DNA of 37,403 nt from Candidatus Magasanikiibacteriota bacterium (GCA_014729395.1 WJJZ01000009.1:1-37403), one strand, 5' to 3'; counted from the first letter of the stretch, positions 1-7,398 are shown. Numbers and translations are program-made. Notes: a model not told the origin generated them from the letters alone.

Positions 1-120
1 CGTGGCAATGAAGAGCAAGTAACAAAAGCAAAGAATACGATCATTGCGGCTATAATAGGAATAGTATTGGTGGTCGCGGCTTATGCGATAAGTAATTTCA
101 TAACAGGGGCTTTATTATAA
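1..120 (+). CDS. T4SS pilin-like membrane protein, C-terminal part
   Basis: The open frame enters from the left edge and ends with TAA at 118-120, giving the last 39 residues. It begins with RGNEEQV followed by a hydrophobic helix ending in AAYAISNFI. The same block (charged RGNEEQV loop, then a transmembrane helix with an AYAI motif) occurs in the four complete genes that follow, so this is the first visible member of a tandem paralogous array. By family resemblance it is a small two-helix pilin-like protein of the VirB2/TrbC or T4SS-pilin type. The signal peptide and first helix lie outside the window. Confidence 0.75.
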   Translation, partial: RGNEEQVTKAKNTIIAAIIGIVLVVAAYAISNFITGALL

Positions 121-195
121 AACGTAGGATATAGAATCCAATTTTTGGAAAAACAATATCCAAATTCTGGATTTTAAATTCTGGATTTAAATTTT

Positions 196-555
196 ATGCT
201 AAAAACATTATTTATTTCATTGGCTTGTCTTGGTTTATTATTTCCATCTGTGGTTATGGGGCAAGGTCTCCGAGATGCTACCGGAAATTTGCAAGGCGTA
301 GCTCAGCAAGCCCGAGTAGATGACAAAGCTGAACTAAGTGAAGTTGTGGGTTCAATTATTAATGGCGCTCTTACACTTGTGGGACTGGTATTTTTAGTCT
401 TAATGGTCTATGCGGGCTATCTTTGGATGACCGCTCGAGGTAATGAAGAGCAAGTTGAAAAGTCTAAAAAGATTATTACCGCGTCAATAATAGGTCTTGT
501 CATAGTGGTGAGCGCATATGCTATCACTACTTTTGTCACGAGTAGGTTTCAATAA
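196..555 (+). CDS. T4SS pilin-like small membrane protein
   Basis: This is a 119-residue protein. Residues 1-22 form a signal peptide, followed by a short polar segment, a first transmembrane helix at about 50-77 (ending GYLWM), a charged loop (TARGNEEQVEKSKK) and a second helix at about 93-117 containing SAYAITTFV. This layout is that of VirB2/TrbC-like pilin subunits, which sit in the membrane until assembly into a conjugative or type IV secretion-like fibre; that role is inferred from the family. It is the second of five tandem paralogues. The 75-bp gap before it holds two copies of an AATTCTGGATTTAAA-like repeat and no Shine-Dalgarno. Confidence 0.75.
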   Translation: MLKTLFISLACLGLLFPSVVMGQGLRDATGNLQGVAQQARVDDKAELSEVVGSIINGALTLVGLVFLVLMVYAGYLWMTARGNEEQVEKSKKIITASIIGLVIVVSAYAITTFVTSRFQ

Positions 556-630
556 TACAATAATTTAACGGCAATTATACAATAATTATTGTATAATTAT
601 AGCCAGATTATTGTTAAATTACTGTATAAT
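550..630. repeat. 11-bp-period AT-rich inverted array, copy a
   Basis: Forward TAATT-type units begin at 550, 561, 572 and 583. Inverted AATTA-type units follow at 584, 595, 606, 617 and 628. All steps are 11 bp. The centre, 573-598, is a perfect 26-bp palindrome. The array starts inside the last codons of the preceding pilin gene, and its last unit touches the ATG at 631. It is one of seven such arrays in the window. Confidence 0.85.
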
Positions 631-1038
631 ATGAAAAAAATAATAACTACATTAACTATTTTAACTTTGTTAATAATACCGGTGAGTGTATTTGCAATAG
701 ATTTGGGTACAGGTTTGACTGAAGACGCCGCTTTAAGAGCCGGATATTCCGCCGGAACAACTGAAACCACTTTTGCGGAAACTCTTGGTACGGTGGTAAA
801 AGCGGCCTTGTCTCTTGTCGGTATAATTTTTACTTTGCTTTTGGTGTATGCCGGATATCTTTGGATGACAGCGCGTGGTGAAGAGGACAAAGTGAACAAA
901 GCAACAAAGATTATCCAAGCGGCAATAGTGGGATTAATTATAACTCTGGCTGCATATAGTATAACCAACTTTGTAGTGCCAAGAGTCCTGGAAAGAACAA
1001 CCGGAAATACGGGTACAATTGGTAGCCCTGAAGATTAA
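631..1038 (+). CDS. T4SS pilin-like small membrane protein
   Basis: A 135-residue paralogue of the neighbouring pilin-like proteins. An in-frame ATG at 589 lies inside the upstream AT-rich repeat; the ATG at 631 is preferred because the protein then begins MKKIITTLTILTLLIIP, a clean signal peptide. Two helices follow: residues about 58-84, ending GYLWM, and about 100-124, containing LAAYSITNFV. They are joined by TARGEEDKVNKATK. The 15-residue tail is Thr/Gly-rich. There is no Shine-Dalgarno; the start abuts the repeat array. The next gene starts 2 bases after the stop, so these genes are probably cotranscribed. Confidence 0.75.
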   Translation: MKKIITTLTILTLLIIPVSVFAIDLGTGLTEDAALRAGYSAGTTETTFAETLGTVVKAALSLVGIIFTLLLVYAGYLWMTARGEEDKVNKATKIIQAAIVGLIITLAAYSITNFVVPRVLERTTGNTGTIGSPED

Positions 1039-1039
1039 T

Positions 1040-1438
1040 ATGAAATTTTTTTTCTTACTGACATTTTTATTCGTATTTGTTTTCAGTATTTTTGTATTTC
1101 AGGCTGACTATTCACTCGCTCAGGTGGATCTGCAAGATCAAATAACGCAACAATATGAAGCCGGAGCGGGTGCGGCAGAGTTGGGAGAAGCGAGAGATCC
1201 GAGGAGAATAGTAGCTACAATCATAAAAGTTTTTTTAGGTCTTTTGGGAACTATTTTTATGGTTTTGGTTTTTATGGGAGGTTATTGGTTGCTTATAGCT
1301 AGGGGGGATGAAGAAAAAATAAAAAAAGCACAAAATACCATAAAGCGCGCTGTAATTGGATTAATTATCATTATGTTATCATATGCCATTGTGGATTACA
1401 TAGCCAAAGGCTTACAAACCGCAGTCTATGGCGGATGA
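1040..1438 (+). CDS. T4SS pilin-like small membrane protein
   Basis: A 132-residue paralogue in the pilin array. A start at 1019 would overlap the previous gene; 1040 gives a typical signal peptide (MKFFFLLTFLFVFVF...). The first helix (about 62-86) ends GGYWLLIARG, followed by DEEKIKKAQ, and the second helix is about 101-125. The Tyr-Leu-Trp-Met motif of the previous copies is replaced by YWLLI, so the copies have diverged well beyond a recent duplication. It probably belongs to one transcript with its neighbours. Function by family only: pilin-like subunit. Confidence 0.75.
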   Translation: MKFFFLLTFLFVFVFSIFVFQADYSLAQVDLQDQITQQYEAGAGAAELGEARDPRRIVATIIKVFLGLLGTIFMVLVFMGGYWLLIARGDEEKIKKAQNTIKRAVIGLIIIMLSYAIVDYIAKGLQTAVYGG

Positions 1439-1448
1439 GTTAGTTATT

Positions 1449-1943
1449 ATGACCGATATAAAAAAATGTATTAAATTAAGTTTGCGTTATTTTGCGGCCT
1501 TCTTTTTGATTTTAATATATACTTTCTTTTTTTATATTGTTCCGGTAAATGCTAGTGGTGGTTCAAATAGTTCGGATTTGGCCGAGCAAACCGCTGCCTT
1601 TGCCGGTCAGCAAGGGGCCGGAATTGAAACAGACAGAGATGTAAGAGAAGTTGCTGCATTAATAATCAGAAGTGCTCTGGGTTTGATTGGGATTATATTT
1701 TTAGGATATGGAATTTATGGGGGATATGTAATTATGATGTCAAGAGGAAATGAAGAAAAAGTAGCTCAAGGCAAAAAAACACTTTTGACAGCTGTTATTG
1801 GTGTAATAGTGATTTTAGGAGCCTATGCGATTACATTGGCAATCGCCAGAATTGTAACACCGCGTAGCTATGAGTCCGGAGTAGATGTATGGGTAGAGCC
1901 GGATTATTCAGATTATTATAATAGTGATCCTTTGGGTTTTTAA
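1449..1943 (+). CDS. T4SS pilin-like small membrane protein, last of array
   Basis: A 164-residue protein from the ATG at 1449; an alternative ATG at 1428 adds seven residues and overlaps the previous gene by 11 bp. It has a long N-terminal signal or anchor helix, then a Gly/Ser/Ala-rich segment, helix 1 ending GGYVIMMSRG, the conserved NEEKVAQGKK loop, and helix 2 with LGAYAITLAI. It differs from its paralogues by an acidic, Tyr-rich tail of about 30 residues (DYSDYYNSD). Its stop codon overlaps the stop codon of the convergent glycosyltransferase gene, leaving no intergenic terminator. Pilin-like role inferred from similarity. Confidence 0.72.
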   Translation: MTDIKKCIKLSLRYFAAFFLILIYTFFFYIVPVNASGGSNSSDLAEQTAAFAGQQGAGIETDRDVREVAALIIRSALGLIGIIFLGYGIYGGYVIMMSRGNEEKVAQGKKTLLTAVIGVIVILGAYAITLAIARIVTPRSYESGVDVWVEPDYSDYYNSDPLGF

Positions 1944-3043
1944 AATTTTTCCTTTATTACTTTTAGAATTTTATTGGCCCCGTTGGGGATATTTTTTTTA
2001 TGCGAAGAGGGGTTTTTTATATATTTATGCACGTAATACAATAAATCTTCGGGACTGTGCACCACGGATCCCAAATTATTTTGTAAAATATACTCGGCAT
2101 TTCTTTCTTCTTGCCCGGGTATCGGTTCGGTAGCAATAATATATTTGCCGCAAGCGATGCATTCAGTGGTAGTTAAACCACCGGTTTTGGTTATAATCAA
2201 GTCAGAGCATTTCACGTAGTCGTGAACGATGTCGGTCCAGCCAAGGATAGTCATTGAAATATTGTCAGGGTAGTTTATTTTTTCAAGTCTTTTCTTGAGA
2301 GTGGCGTTTTTCCCGGTGATTGCTATGATATGAATATCTTTATCAATTTTTAATAGTGTATTGATGACTTTATCGCTTCTTGTGAAACCTTGGCCACCAG
2401 ACATAACTAAGAAAATACTTTTATCAAGAGGTAAATTCAGTTTTTTCTTTAGAGTGATTGGATCCCTTTTTTCAAAAAAAACCGAATCAATCGGAATTCC
2501 ACTCAGGGTGGATGGAGCCCTGTTGTCGCTGTTCATTATTTTCCATTTCATTTTTTCCGTGGCAACAAAATAGTGACTGACTCCCGAAACAAGCCAAAGA
2601 TTATGCAGGTCATAATCTGTTAGAACAAGAGTAACCGGTACATTGAATTTATATTTTTTAGGAGCATTAAATATAATATCGGCAGGTAAGAAATGTGTAC
2701 AAATTATTATATCGGGCTTATATGAATTAATATATTCGTAAAATTTGTACGAGTTTATTTTTTTTAATTGATTTGTAATTTTGTTAAATTTGCGGCCTAT
2801 GTTATTGTTGTCGGTTTTATCATACAAATAACCCCATAATTCGGGCATTCTTTTTACAATTAGGTCATAAGAATCAATAACGGCTTTTTTCATTGTCAAT
2901 GTGGTGTGATCGATTAAATCAATATGTTTTGTTTCAATGTCGGGAAAATTTTGTTGTGCTTCCTTGTGTATTGCTTGAGCGGCTCGAACATGACCGGATC
3001 CACCCGGAATTGAGATAATTAAAACTTTCTTTTTTTGTTTCAT
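1940..3043 (-). CDS. MGDG synthase/MurG-like glycosyltransferase (GT28 family)
   Basis: A 367-residue glycosyltransferase of the MGDG-synthase/processive diacylglycerol glucosyltransferase type, with a GT-B fold. The N-terminal acceptor domain begins with GGSGHVRAAQAI (residues 14-25), the Gly-rich His loop of this family. TDYDLH is at 142-147, and the C-terminal nucleotide-sugar domain has KTGGLTTTEC at 286-295 followed by PIPGQEERNA. Family knowledge suggests transfer of a sugar from UDP-sugar to a membrane lipid at the cytoplasmic face; the exact acceptor cannot be read from sequence. It lies alone on the minus strand downstream of tRNA-His and converges on the pilin array with overlapping stop codons. 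Confidence 0.82.
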   Translation of the reverse strand: MKQKKKVLIISIPGGSGHVRAAQAIHKEAQQNFPDIETKHIDLIDHTTLTMKKAVIDSYDLIVKRMPELWGYLYDKTDNNNIGRKFNKITNQLKKINSYKFYEYINSYKPDIIICTHFLPADIIFNAPKKYKFNVPVTLVLTDYDLHNLWLVSGVSHYFVATEKMKWKIMNSDNRAPSTLSGIPIDSVFFEKRDPITLKKKLNLPLDKSIFLVMSGGQGFTRSDKVINTLLKIDKDIHIIAITGKNATLKKRLEKINYPDNISMTILGWTDIVHDYVKCSDLIITKTGGLTTTECIACGKYIIATEPIPGQEERNAEYILQNNLGSVVHSPEDLLYYVHKYIKNPSSHKKNIPNGANKILKVIKEKF

Positions 3044-3082
3044 ATAAGCTTATTGTATCGTAAATTTGCTTTATATTCTAGT

Positions 3083-3103
3083 ATTAAAAAATCCCCAATG
3101 GGG
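3083..3103 (-). terminator. Intrinsic terminator after tRNA-His
   Basis: Read on the minus strand, CCCCA TT GGGG is followed by ATTTTTT. The hairpin reuses the encoded 3' CCA end of the tRNA gene, so it starts inside the mature 3' end. Confidence 0.55.
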
Positions 3104-3174
3104 TGGCTATCGGGAATTGAACCCGAATTGTCGGCGCCACAAGCCGAAGTAATAACCATTATACCATAGCCACC
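3099..3174 (-). tRNA. tRNA-His (anticodon GTG)
   Basis: The cloverleaf can be folded by eye. The acceptor GTGGCTA pairs with TAGCCAC, and the extra G-1 faces C73, the identity element of tRNA-His. The anticodon stem TCGGC/GCCGA encloses loop TTGTGGC with anticodon GTG. The T arm has CGGG TTCAATT CCCG. The 3' CCA is encoded in the DNA, unlike in the other two tRNAs of this window. Confidence 0.95.
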
Positions 3175-3253
3175 CCACTAGGGACTTGGATAACAAAAAA
3201 ATTATAGCAAGATTTTGCTGTTTTGTCAATAATATTTATTGTTTTTTAAAAAT

Positions 3254-3285
3254 AAAAAACAGCCCTTTTAATGAACTGTTTTTTT
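3254..3285 (-). terminator. Terminator of the slipin gene
   Basis: On the minus strand AAACAG and CTGTTT arms close a 13-base loop, followed by a T-rich run. The A/T tracts on both sides could let it work in both directions. Confidence 0.55.
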
Positions 3286-3293
3286 AAAGTTAA

Positions 3294-4040
3294 TTATTTA
3301 GTAGCCACTCTTTCAAAAGCTCTTAATACTTCCAAAGGAATCGCAAAAATAACAGTATTTGATTGGTCAGAGCTTAGGTCATTCAAGCTGTTTAGGGTTC
3401 TAAGGTGTAGAGCGCCCGGCTGGTCAGCTAATTTTTTGGCAGCATCAGTCAAGTTTTGTGAAGCAGCCACTTCACCTTCGGATTTAATAATCACCGCTCT
3501 TCTTTCGCGTTCAGCTTCAGCCTGCTTGGCTATAGTTCGTTGCATTTCATCCGGTAAAATAACGTCTTTTAACTCGACACTCTCTACTTTTATTCCCCAA
3601 GGATCTGTTGCTGTGTCAACGATTTCTTTTATTTTTTGAGCGGCTGTTTCTCTATTAGCAAGCAGTTCGTCAAGTTCCAGTTCACCTACCACATTTCTCA
3701 TAGTGGTCTGAGCCAATTGACTAACAGCGAACCAGAAATTTTCCACTTCTAATACGGCTTTGGAGGCGTCGGCTACCTTGTAGTAAATTACAGCATTAAT
3801 TTTTGCCGAAATATTATCTTTTGTAATGGCTTCCTGAAAAGGGACATCAACCGCTTTTACACGCATGTCGACTTTGGTCATGCTTTGGAAAACAGGAATA
3901 ACCAAGCGCCAACCCGGTTTAATTACTCCCTTGAATTTTCCAAGCTGAAATTTAACCCCTCTTTGGTATTCATTTACCTGGCGTATGCTTATTAGCAGTA
4001 CAACACCGATAAAAATTAATAAACTTATAAAACCTGACAT
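3294..4040 (-). CDS. Slipin/stomatin-like SPFH (band 7) membrane protein
   Basis: A 248-residue SPFH-domain protein. One N-terminal membrane helix (residues about 2-19) is followed by NEYQRGVKFQLGKF, the slipin signature, and RLVIPVFQSM. The band-7 core contains DVPFQEAITKDN and ELELDELLANRE. The C-terminal coiled-coil region includes EAERERRAVIIKSEGE. Such proteins oligomerise into membrane scaffolds and often associate with NfeD proteases; no nfeD gene is in this window. Length is normal for a slipin. A sigma-70-type promoter lies about 80 bp upstream and a terminator follows, so it appears monocistronic. No Shine-Dalgarno is visible. Confidence 0.9.
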   Translation of the reverse strand: MSGFISLLIFIGVVLLISIRQVNEYQRGVKFQLGKFKGVIKPGWRLVIPVFQSMTKVDMRVKAVDVPFQEAITKDNISAKINAVIYYKVADASKAVLEVENFWFAVSQLAQTTMRNVVGELELDELLANRETAAQKIKEIVDTATDPWGIKVESVELKDVILPDEMQRTIAKQAEAERERRAVIIKSEGEVAASQNLTDAAKKLADQPGALHLRTLNSLNDLSSDQSNTVIFAIPLEVLRAFERVATK

Positions 4041-4118
4041 ATTATTTTAGTTTAAAATCTAGAATTATTAAATCCCTTAATTAACTTGGGACGGGTCTAG
4101 AATTTATTAATATAACTT

Positions 4119-4147
4119 AGTATATGTAAAATTCATGGAAAATTCAA
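4119..4147 (-). promoter_or_regulatory. Sigma-70-type promoter for slipin
   Basis: On the minus strand TTGAAT, a 17-bp spacer and TATACT lie 79 bp upstream of the slipin ATG. Confidence 0.6.
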
Positions 4148-4202
4148 GAGCTCGGATAAAAAAACATACGTCAATTTAACTTTAGTTAAGTAATTTTTAT
4201 TG

Positions 4203-4254
4203 TACAATTATAGTCAAATTATAGTATAATTATTGTAATTTACTGTAATTTACT
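4203..4254. repeat. 11-bp-period AT-rich array, copy b
   Basis: Inverted-type AATTA units begin at 4206, 4217 and 4228 (11-bp steps), followed by two slightly shorter units. No forward half is clear. The array ends at the ATG of the YibE/F gene (4255). Confidence 0.75.
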
Positions 4255-5310
4255 ATGAAAAAATTATTATTAATCATTATTTTTACATTCGTTTTATTAC
4301 CAAGCGCTGTTTTTGCGACGGGCGAGACTCAATTTAAGGCCAGAATAGACAATATTGGTGATGATTTTATCAGAGTAGAAAATTTGGATACAAAAAAGAA
4401 ATACACAATTGATGAATCTTTTGAGGTGGGGATGAGGCAGCAGTTAAATATAGGTGACAAAGTGCTGGTAAATGAAATAACAATGCAGGATGGGGTAAAG
4501 AGATATGTCATTACCGATATGATACGCGGCCCTTGGATTTATGTGCTTATATTTATTTTTATGCTTACGGTAGCTTTGATTGGAGGAAAGCAGGGGGTGA
4601 GGTCGCTTTTTAATTTATTTTTGACATTGACTATAATTTTATTTGTTGTCATACCGCTTGTTTTAAAGGGTTGGAATCCGATACTGGTTGTGGTTGGTGG
4701 CGGCTCTCTTGCAATGTTATTCAACATATACATCACGTACGGAATAAATAAAAAATCCCATGGGACATTAATAAGTATAATCGCCAGTTTATTTTTGGCT
4801 GCTTTGATGTCGGCTTTTTTTGTTCGATTTGCTTCTCTTACCGGGTTTGTCCAAGAGGAAGCGAGTTTTATTATCACTCTTGGTTATAGCGATTTGGATA
4901 TGAGGGGAATACTGTTGGCCGCAATTATTGTTGGTACGCTTGGTGTAATCGATGATTTGGCAATAAGTCAGATTTCATTGGTAAGGGAATTATCAAAAGC
5001 AAACAAGAAAATGACCAAGCTTGAGTTATTCCAGTCTGCGTTCAGAGTCGGGAGAGATCATACCAGTTCGATGGTTAATACTCTTGTTTTGGCTTATACC
5101 GGTGCGGCTTTTCCTTTAATGATATTATTTTCCATAGGCAACCCACCATTTGATTCCTTGGCTTCTATACTAAATAATGAAGCTGTTGCGACTGAAATTG
5201 TCCGTACTTTGGTAGGGAGTATTTGTTTGCTTTTTACAATGCCGATTGCTGCCTGGGTGGGGGCCTGGTTATTTCATAACAAAGTTGACAAAAAGACTGA
5301 AAAAGGTTAA
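4255..5310 (+). CDS. YibE/F-like multi-pass membrane protein
   Basis: A 351-residue protein of the YibE/F family. Residues 1-21 form a signal peptide ending AVFA. About 75 soluble residues outside the membrane follow (ARIDNIGDDFIRVEN...). Then come at least seven hydrophobic helices, starting with GPWIYVLIFIFMLTV at about 92. The conserved family block GVIDDLAISQ is at about 226-235, with GRDHTSSMVNTLVLAY near 264-279. The biochemical function of the family is not established to my knowledge. The start is immediately preceded by an 11-bp-period array and has no Shine-Dalgarno. The tRNA-Arg gene begins 21 bp after the stop. Confidence 0.85.
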   Translation: MKKLLLIIIFTFVLLPSAVFATGETQFKARIDNIGDDFIRVENLDTKKKYTIDESFEVGMRQQLNIGDKVLVNEITMQDGVKRYVITDMIRGPWIYVLIFIFMLTVALIGGKQGVRSLFNLFLTLTIILFVVIPLVLKGWNPILVVVGGGSLAMLFNIYITYGINKKSHGTLISIIASLFLAALMSAFFVRFASLTGFVQEEASFIITLGYSDLDMRGILLAAIIVGTLGVIDDLAISQISLVRELSKANKKMTKLELFQSAFRVGRDHTSSMVNTLVLAYTGAAFPLMILFSIGNPPFDSLASILNNEAVATEIVRTLVGSICLLFTMPIAAWVGAWLFHNKVDKKTEKG

Positions 5311-5331
5311 AATTTGTGTGTTTTCTTATAC

Positions 5332-5403
5332 GGGCCCGTAGTTCAATGGATAGAATAGAAGCCTTCTAAGCTTTAGATCTAGGTTCGATTCCTAGCGGGC
5401 CTA
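5332..5403 (+). tRNA. tRNA-Arg (anticodon TCT)
   Basis: The acceptor GGGCCCG pairs with CGGGCCT (a G-T pair at 1-72). The anticodon stem GAAGC/GCTTT encloses CTTCTAA, giving TCT at 34-36. The T arm is CTAGG TTCGATT CCTAG. A73 is followed by CAAAA, so CCA is not encoded. A strong terminator hairpin follows immediately. Confidence 0.93.
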
Positions 5404-5404
5404 C

Positions 5405-5433
5405 AAAAAATCCAGCTCTAGCTGGATTTTTTT
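5405..5433. terminator. Bidirectional terminator between tRNA-Arg and the recombinase gene
   Basis: AAAAAA TCCAGC TCTA GCTGGA TTTTTTT is a perfect 6-bp stem with A and T tracts on both sides. It would end tRNA-Arg transcripts on the plus strand and recombinase transcripts on the minus strand. The recombinase stop codon lies inside the stem-loop. Confidence 0.85.
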
Positions 5434-6380
5434 GGTTTATCTTTTCTATGATATTTTTTGTGAACTTTTTTTAATTGTTTATCAGTAATATGTGTATAAA
5501 TTTGCGTAGTTGTAATAGAGGAGTGTCCAAGCATGGATTGAACACTTCTGATGTCTGCCCCGTTTTGTAATAAATCGGTTGCAAAAGAGTGTCGCAATGT
5601 GTGTGGCGTTACTTCTTTGGTGATACCGGCCGCCTTGGTGTATTTTTTTACTGTTCTCTGAACGGTTCTTGAAGTAATGTGGTCATCAGAATCTTTTTTG
5701 GCTGATTTTTGTTTCCCTGTTCTTTTGTCATGTGAGACAAATAAATAAGGATTCATATCTTTTCTGCTTTCCATATATTTTTTTATCCAATGTCGGGCTT
5801 GTTCTGACAAAAAAATAATCCTTGATTTACCGCCTTTTCCGGTAATAGTAAATTCATCTTTTTTTAAATTTATATTTTCTTTCTTGAGCTTAGCAAGCTC
5901 CGATACTCGAAGTCCGCTCGAAAAGAGTAGTTCCAAAATTGCTTTATCACGCAAAGCGATCAATTTGGCGTTTGTGGAAGTGCCGATATTTTTTAATGGC
6001 GCTTCTAAAAGTCGATGTAAATCACTGCCTTCCAAGTATGTTATATCTCTATCCGGCATTTTCATAAGCTCAATTTTTTCAGGTGGGAGTGTTTTTACGT
6101 CTCGTTTGGCAAGATACTTCAAAAAACTTCTTAAAGCTATGAGGTGATAATTTTGCGTGTTCTTTTTCAAAGGTTCACCATGAACATCAATTAATTTATT
6201 GAGCCATAGTCTGTATTTTCTAATATCTTCAGCTGTGACTGAAGTGGGGGATTTGTCACCAAACCATTCTATAAAACGACTTAAATAAAAGTGATAATTT
6301 TGAATGGTCTTATCACTCCTATTTTTTTCAATCTCGAGATGTTCGAGAAAGTCAGTTAAATATTTGGAGAGGGTTTTCAT
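5418..6380 (-). CDS. Tyrosine recombinase, XerC/XerD type
   Basis: A 320-residue tyrosine recombinase. The N-terminal SAM-like DNA-binding domain covers about 1-95 (LEIEKNRSDKTIQNY). The catalytic domain has R158 (SGLRVSELAKL), K182 in TGKGGKSR, H260 and R263 (HTLRHSFATDL), H286 (LGHSS) and nucleophile Y295 (TTQIYTHI), so all active residues are present. Size and architecture fit chromosome-dimer resolution by Xer proteins. No dif-like site was recognised nearby, and an integrase role cannot be excluded. Transcription probably starts at the promoter 90-118 bp upstream; the leader contains a long inverted repeat. No Shine-Dalgarno. Confidence 0.92.
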   Translation of the reverse strand: MKTLSKYLTDFLEHLEIEKNRSDKTIQNYHFYLSRFIEWFGDKSPTSVTAEDIRKYRLWLNKLIDVHGEPLKKNTQNYHLIALRSFLKYLAKRDVKTLPPEKIELMKMPDRDITYLEGSDLHRLLEAPLKNIGTSTNAKLIALRDKAILELLFSSGLRVSELAKLKKENINLKKDEFTITGKGGKSRIIFLSEQARHWIKKYMESRKDMNPYLFVSHDKRTGKQKSAKKDSDDHITSRTVQRTVKKYTKAAGITKEVTPHTLRHSFATDLLQNGADIRSVQSMLGHSSITTTQIYTHITDKQLKKVHKKYHRKDKPKKSS

Positions 6381-6471
6381 AATAATCAGTTCACAGCCAG
6401 CAGTTCACAATGGATTTATCCAATCCGGTTATGTCTCTTTCTGAGAACTGTTAGCTGCGAACTGTTATTAT
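6381..6471. repeat. Inverted repeat in the recombinase leader (AGTTCACAG family)
   Basis: The left arm (about 6381-6409) contains CAGTTCACAGCCAGCAG. The right arm (about 6443-6471) is its imperfect reverse complement (CTGTTAGCTGCGAACTG). The core word recurs twice inside ileS, at 17941-17969 and 19728-19751. Lying between promoter and ATG, it would form a long hairpin in the recombinase mRNA leader. Confidence 0.75.
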
Positions 6472-6498
6472 TGTACGACATATTTATATCTTTTTCAA
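6470..6498 (-). promoter_or_regulatory. Sigma-70-type promoter for the recombinase gene
   Basis: On the minus strand TTGAAA, a 17-bp spacer and TACAAT. The -10 box lies at the outer end of the inverted repeat at 6381-6471. Confidence 0.6.
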
Positions 6499-6510
6499 GT
6501 AAAAATGCTA

Positions 6511-6539
6511 TTGACAAAGTGCTATTTTTTTGCTATAAT
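6511..6539 (+). promoter_or_regulatory. Perfect consensus sigma-70 promoter
   Basis: TTGACA, a 17-bp spacer and TATAAT match the consensus at every position, the strongest promoter in the window. Transcription would start near 6546 and end at the terminator at 6754-6777, giving an RNA of about 230 nt. Confidence 0.85.
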
Positions 6540-6593
6540 ATATATGTTCAATACAAAAAGTTGAACCAAAAATAAAAATAAATACAAAAACAT

Positions 6594-6713
6594 ATGGAGG
6601 AAAAAAATTGGGCCACCGGCTCGGAAAAATTTGAGTTACATTTTCCCTTTTATTACCTTTTAGCAGGTATCGCTTTACTGATAGCTGTTTTTTTATATCT
6701 TCCTGGAGGATAA
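6594..6713 (+). CDS. 39-residue single-pass membrane protein, unknown
   Basis: A small open frame, ATG at 6594 to TAA at 6711-6713. It encodes a polar start (MEEKNWATGSEKFELH), then one hydrophobic helix (about residues 17-36, FPFYYLLAGIALLIAVFLYL) and a short PGG end. I do not recognise the family. It sits alone between a perfect consensus promoter (6511-6539) and an intrinsic terminator (6754-6777). This argues for strong expression either of the peptide or of the roughly 230-nt RNA itself. No Shine-Dalgarno precedes the ATG. The contrast between a polar half and a clean helix favours a real peptide over chance. Confidence 0.6.
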   Translation: MEEKNWATGSEKFELHFPFYYLLAGIALLIAVFLYLPGG

Positions 6714-6753
6714 AGTATTTTTTTTAACAATTTATATTTTATAAAATAAATTT

Positions 6754-6777
6754 AGCCCCGCAAGGGCTATTTTTTTT
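6754..6777 (+). terminator. Intrinsic terminator of the small membrane protein unit
   Basis: AGCCC CGCAA GGGCT is followed by A and eight Ts. Confidence 0.85.
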
Positions 6778-6868
6778 GAGAAATTCATGTTACATTAATA
6801 CACGACACACGATCCATGTCCGTCTGTCGTTGTCAGGGAAGATTATACAAAATGTAAATCGTATTAAT

Positions 6869-7327
6869 ATGTTTTATCTTATCCTACCCAACATCAGATC
6901 ATGTCACAATGTCGGCGCCATGTTTAGAACCGCCGATGCTTTTGGCATTAGTAGAATTTTTTTAGTAGGTTATACGGCCAGTCCGCCCAAAATTCAAATT
7001 GACAAAGTCGCGCTTGGTGCGGAAAAATGGGTACCTTGGGAAAAAAGGGAAGATTTGGCGAGTTTAATAAAAGAACTTAAAGAAAAAGGAGTAAAAATAG
7101 TAGCTTTAGAAAAAAATGATAAAAGTATTAATATTTCTTTAACAAAATTTGATGCCCCGCTTGCTTTAATAGTAGGTAATGAGGTGGAGGGGGTTGAACC
7201 GGATATATTAAAAATGTGTGATCAGATCGTGCATATTCCGATGTACGGGAAGAAGGAGAGTTTGAATGTTTCGGTTGCAGCCGGTGTGGCGATGTATGTA
7301 ATAAACAATAATTACACAATAATTTGA
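6869..7327 (+). CDS. TrmH/SpoU-family RNA 2'-O-methyltransferase
   Basis: A 152-residue SPOUT methyltransferase from the ATG at 6869; an upstream TTG extension adds 31 residues without family character and overlaps the terminator. Motif 1 is NIRSCHNVGAMFRTADAFG (residues 8-26), with the conserved Arg and Asn. Motif 2 is ALIVGNEVEGV and motif 3 is IPMYGKKESLNVSVAAGVAM, which form the knotted SAM-binding site. The short length lacks the N-terminal RNA-binding domain of larger SpoU proteins and resembles minimal tRNA/rRNA 2'-O-methyltransferases. Target not determinable. Its last codons (NNNYTII) overlap the first units of an 11-bp-period array, so the repeat appears to supply the C terminus. 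Confidence 0.88.
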   Translation: MFYLILPNIRSCHNVGAMFRTADAFGISRIFLVGYTASPPKIQIDKVALGAEKWVPWEKREDLASLIKELKEKGVKIVALEKNDKSINISLTKFDAPLALIVGNEVEGVEPDILKMCDQIVHIPMYGKKESLNVSVAAGVAMYVINNNYTII

Positions 7328-7398
7328 CCATAATTACACAATAATTATTTTAATTATCGTCAAATCATTGTTAAATTATCATATAATTATAGTATTCT
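7309..7398. repeat. 11-bp-period AT-rich inverted array, copy c
   Basis: Forward TAATT units are at 7309, 7320, 7331 and 7342. Inverted AATTA-type units are at 7352, 7363, 7374 and 7385. The left end lies inside the TrmH-family coding sequence and the right end reaches the ATG at 7399. Confidence 0.88.

Noticed and set aside
6776-6868. TTG-started extension of the TrmH-family gene
   Set aside because: It overlaps the terminator of the upstream unit and adds 31 residues unlike the family.
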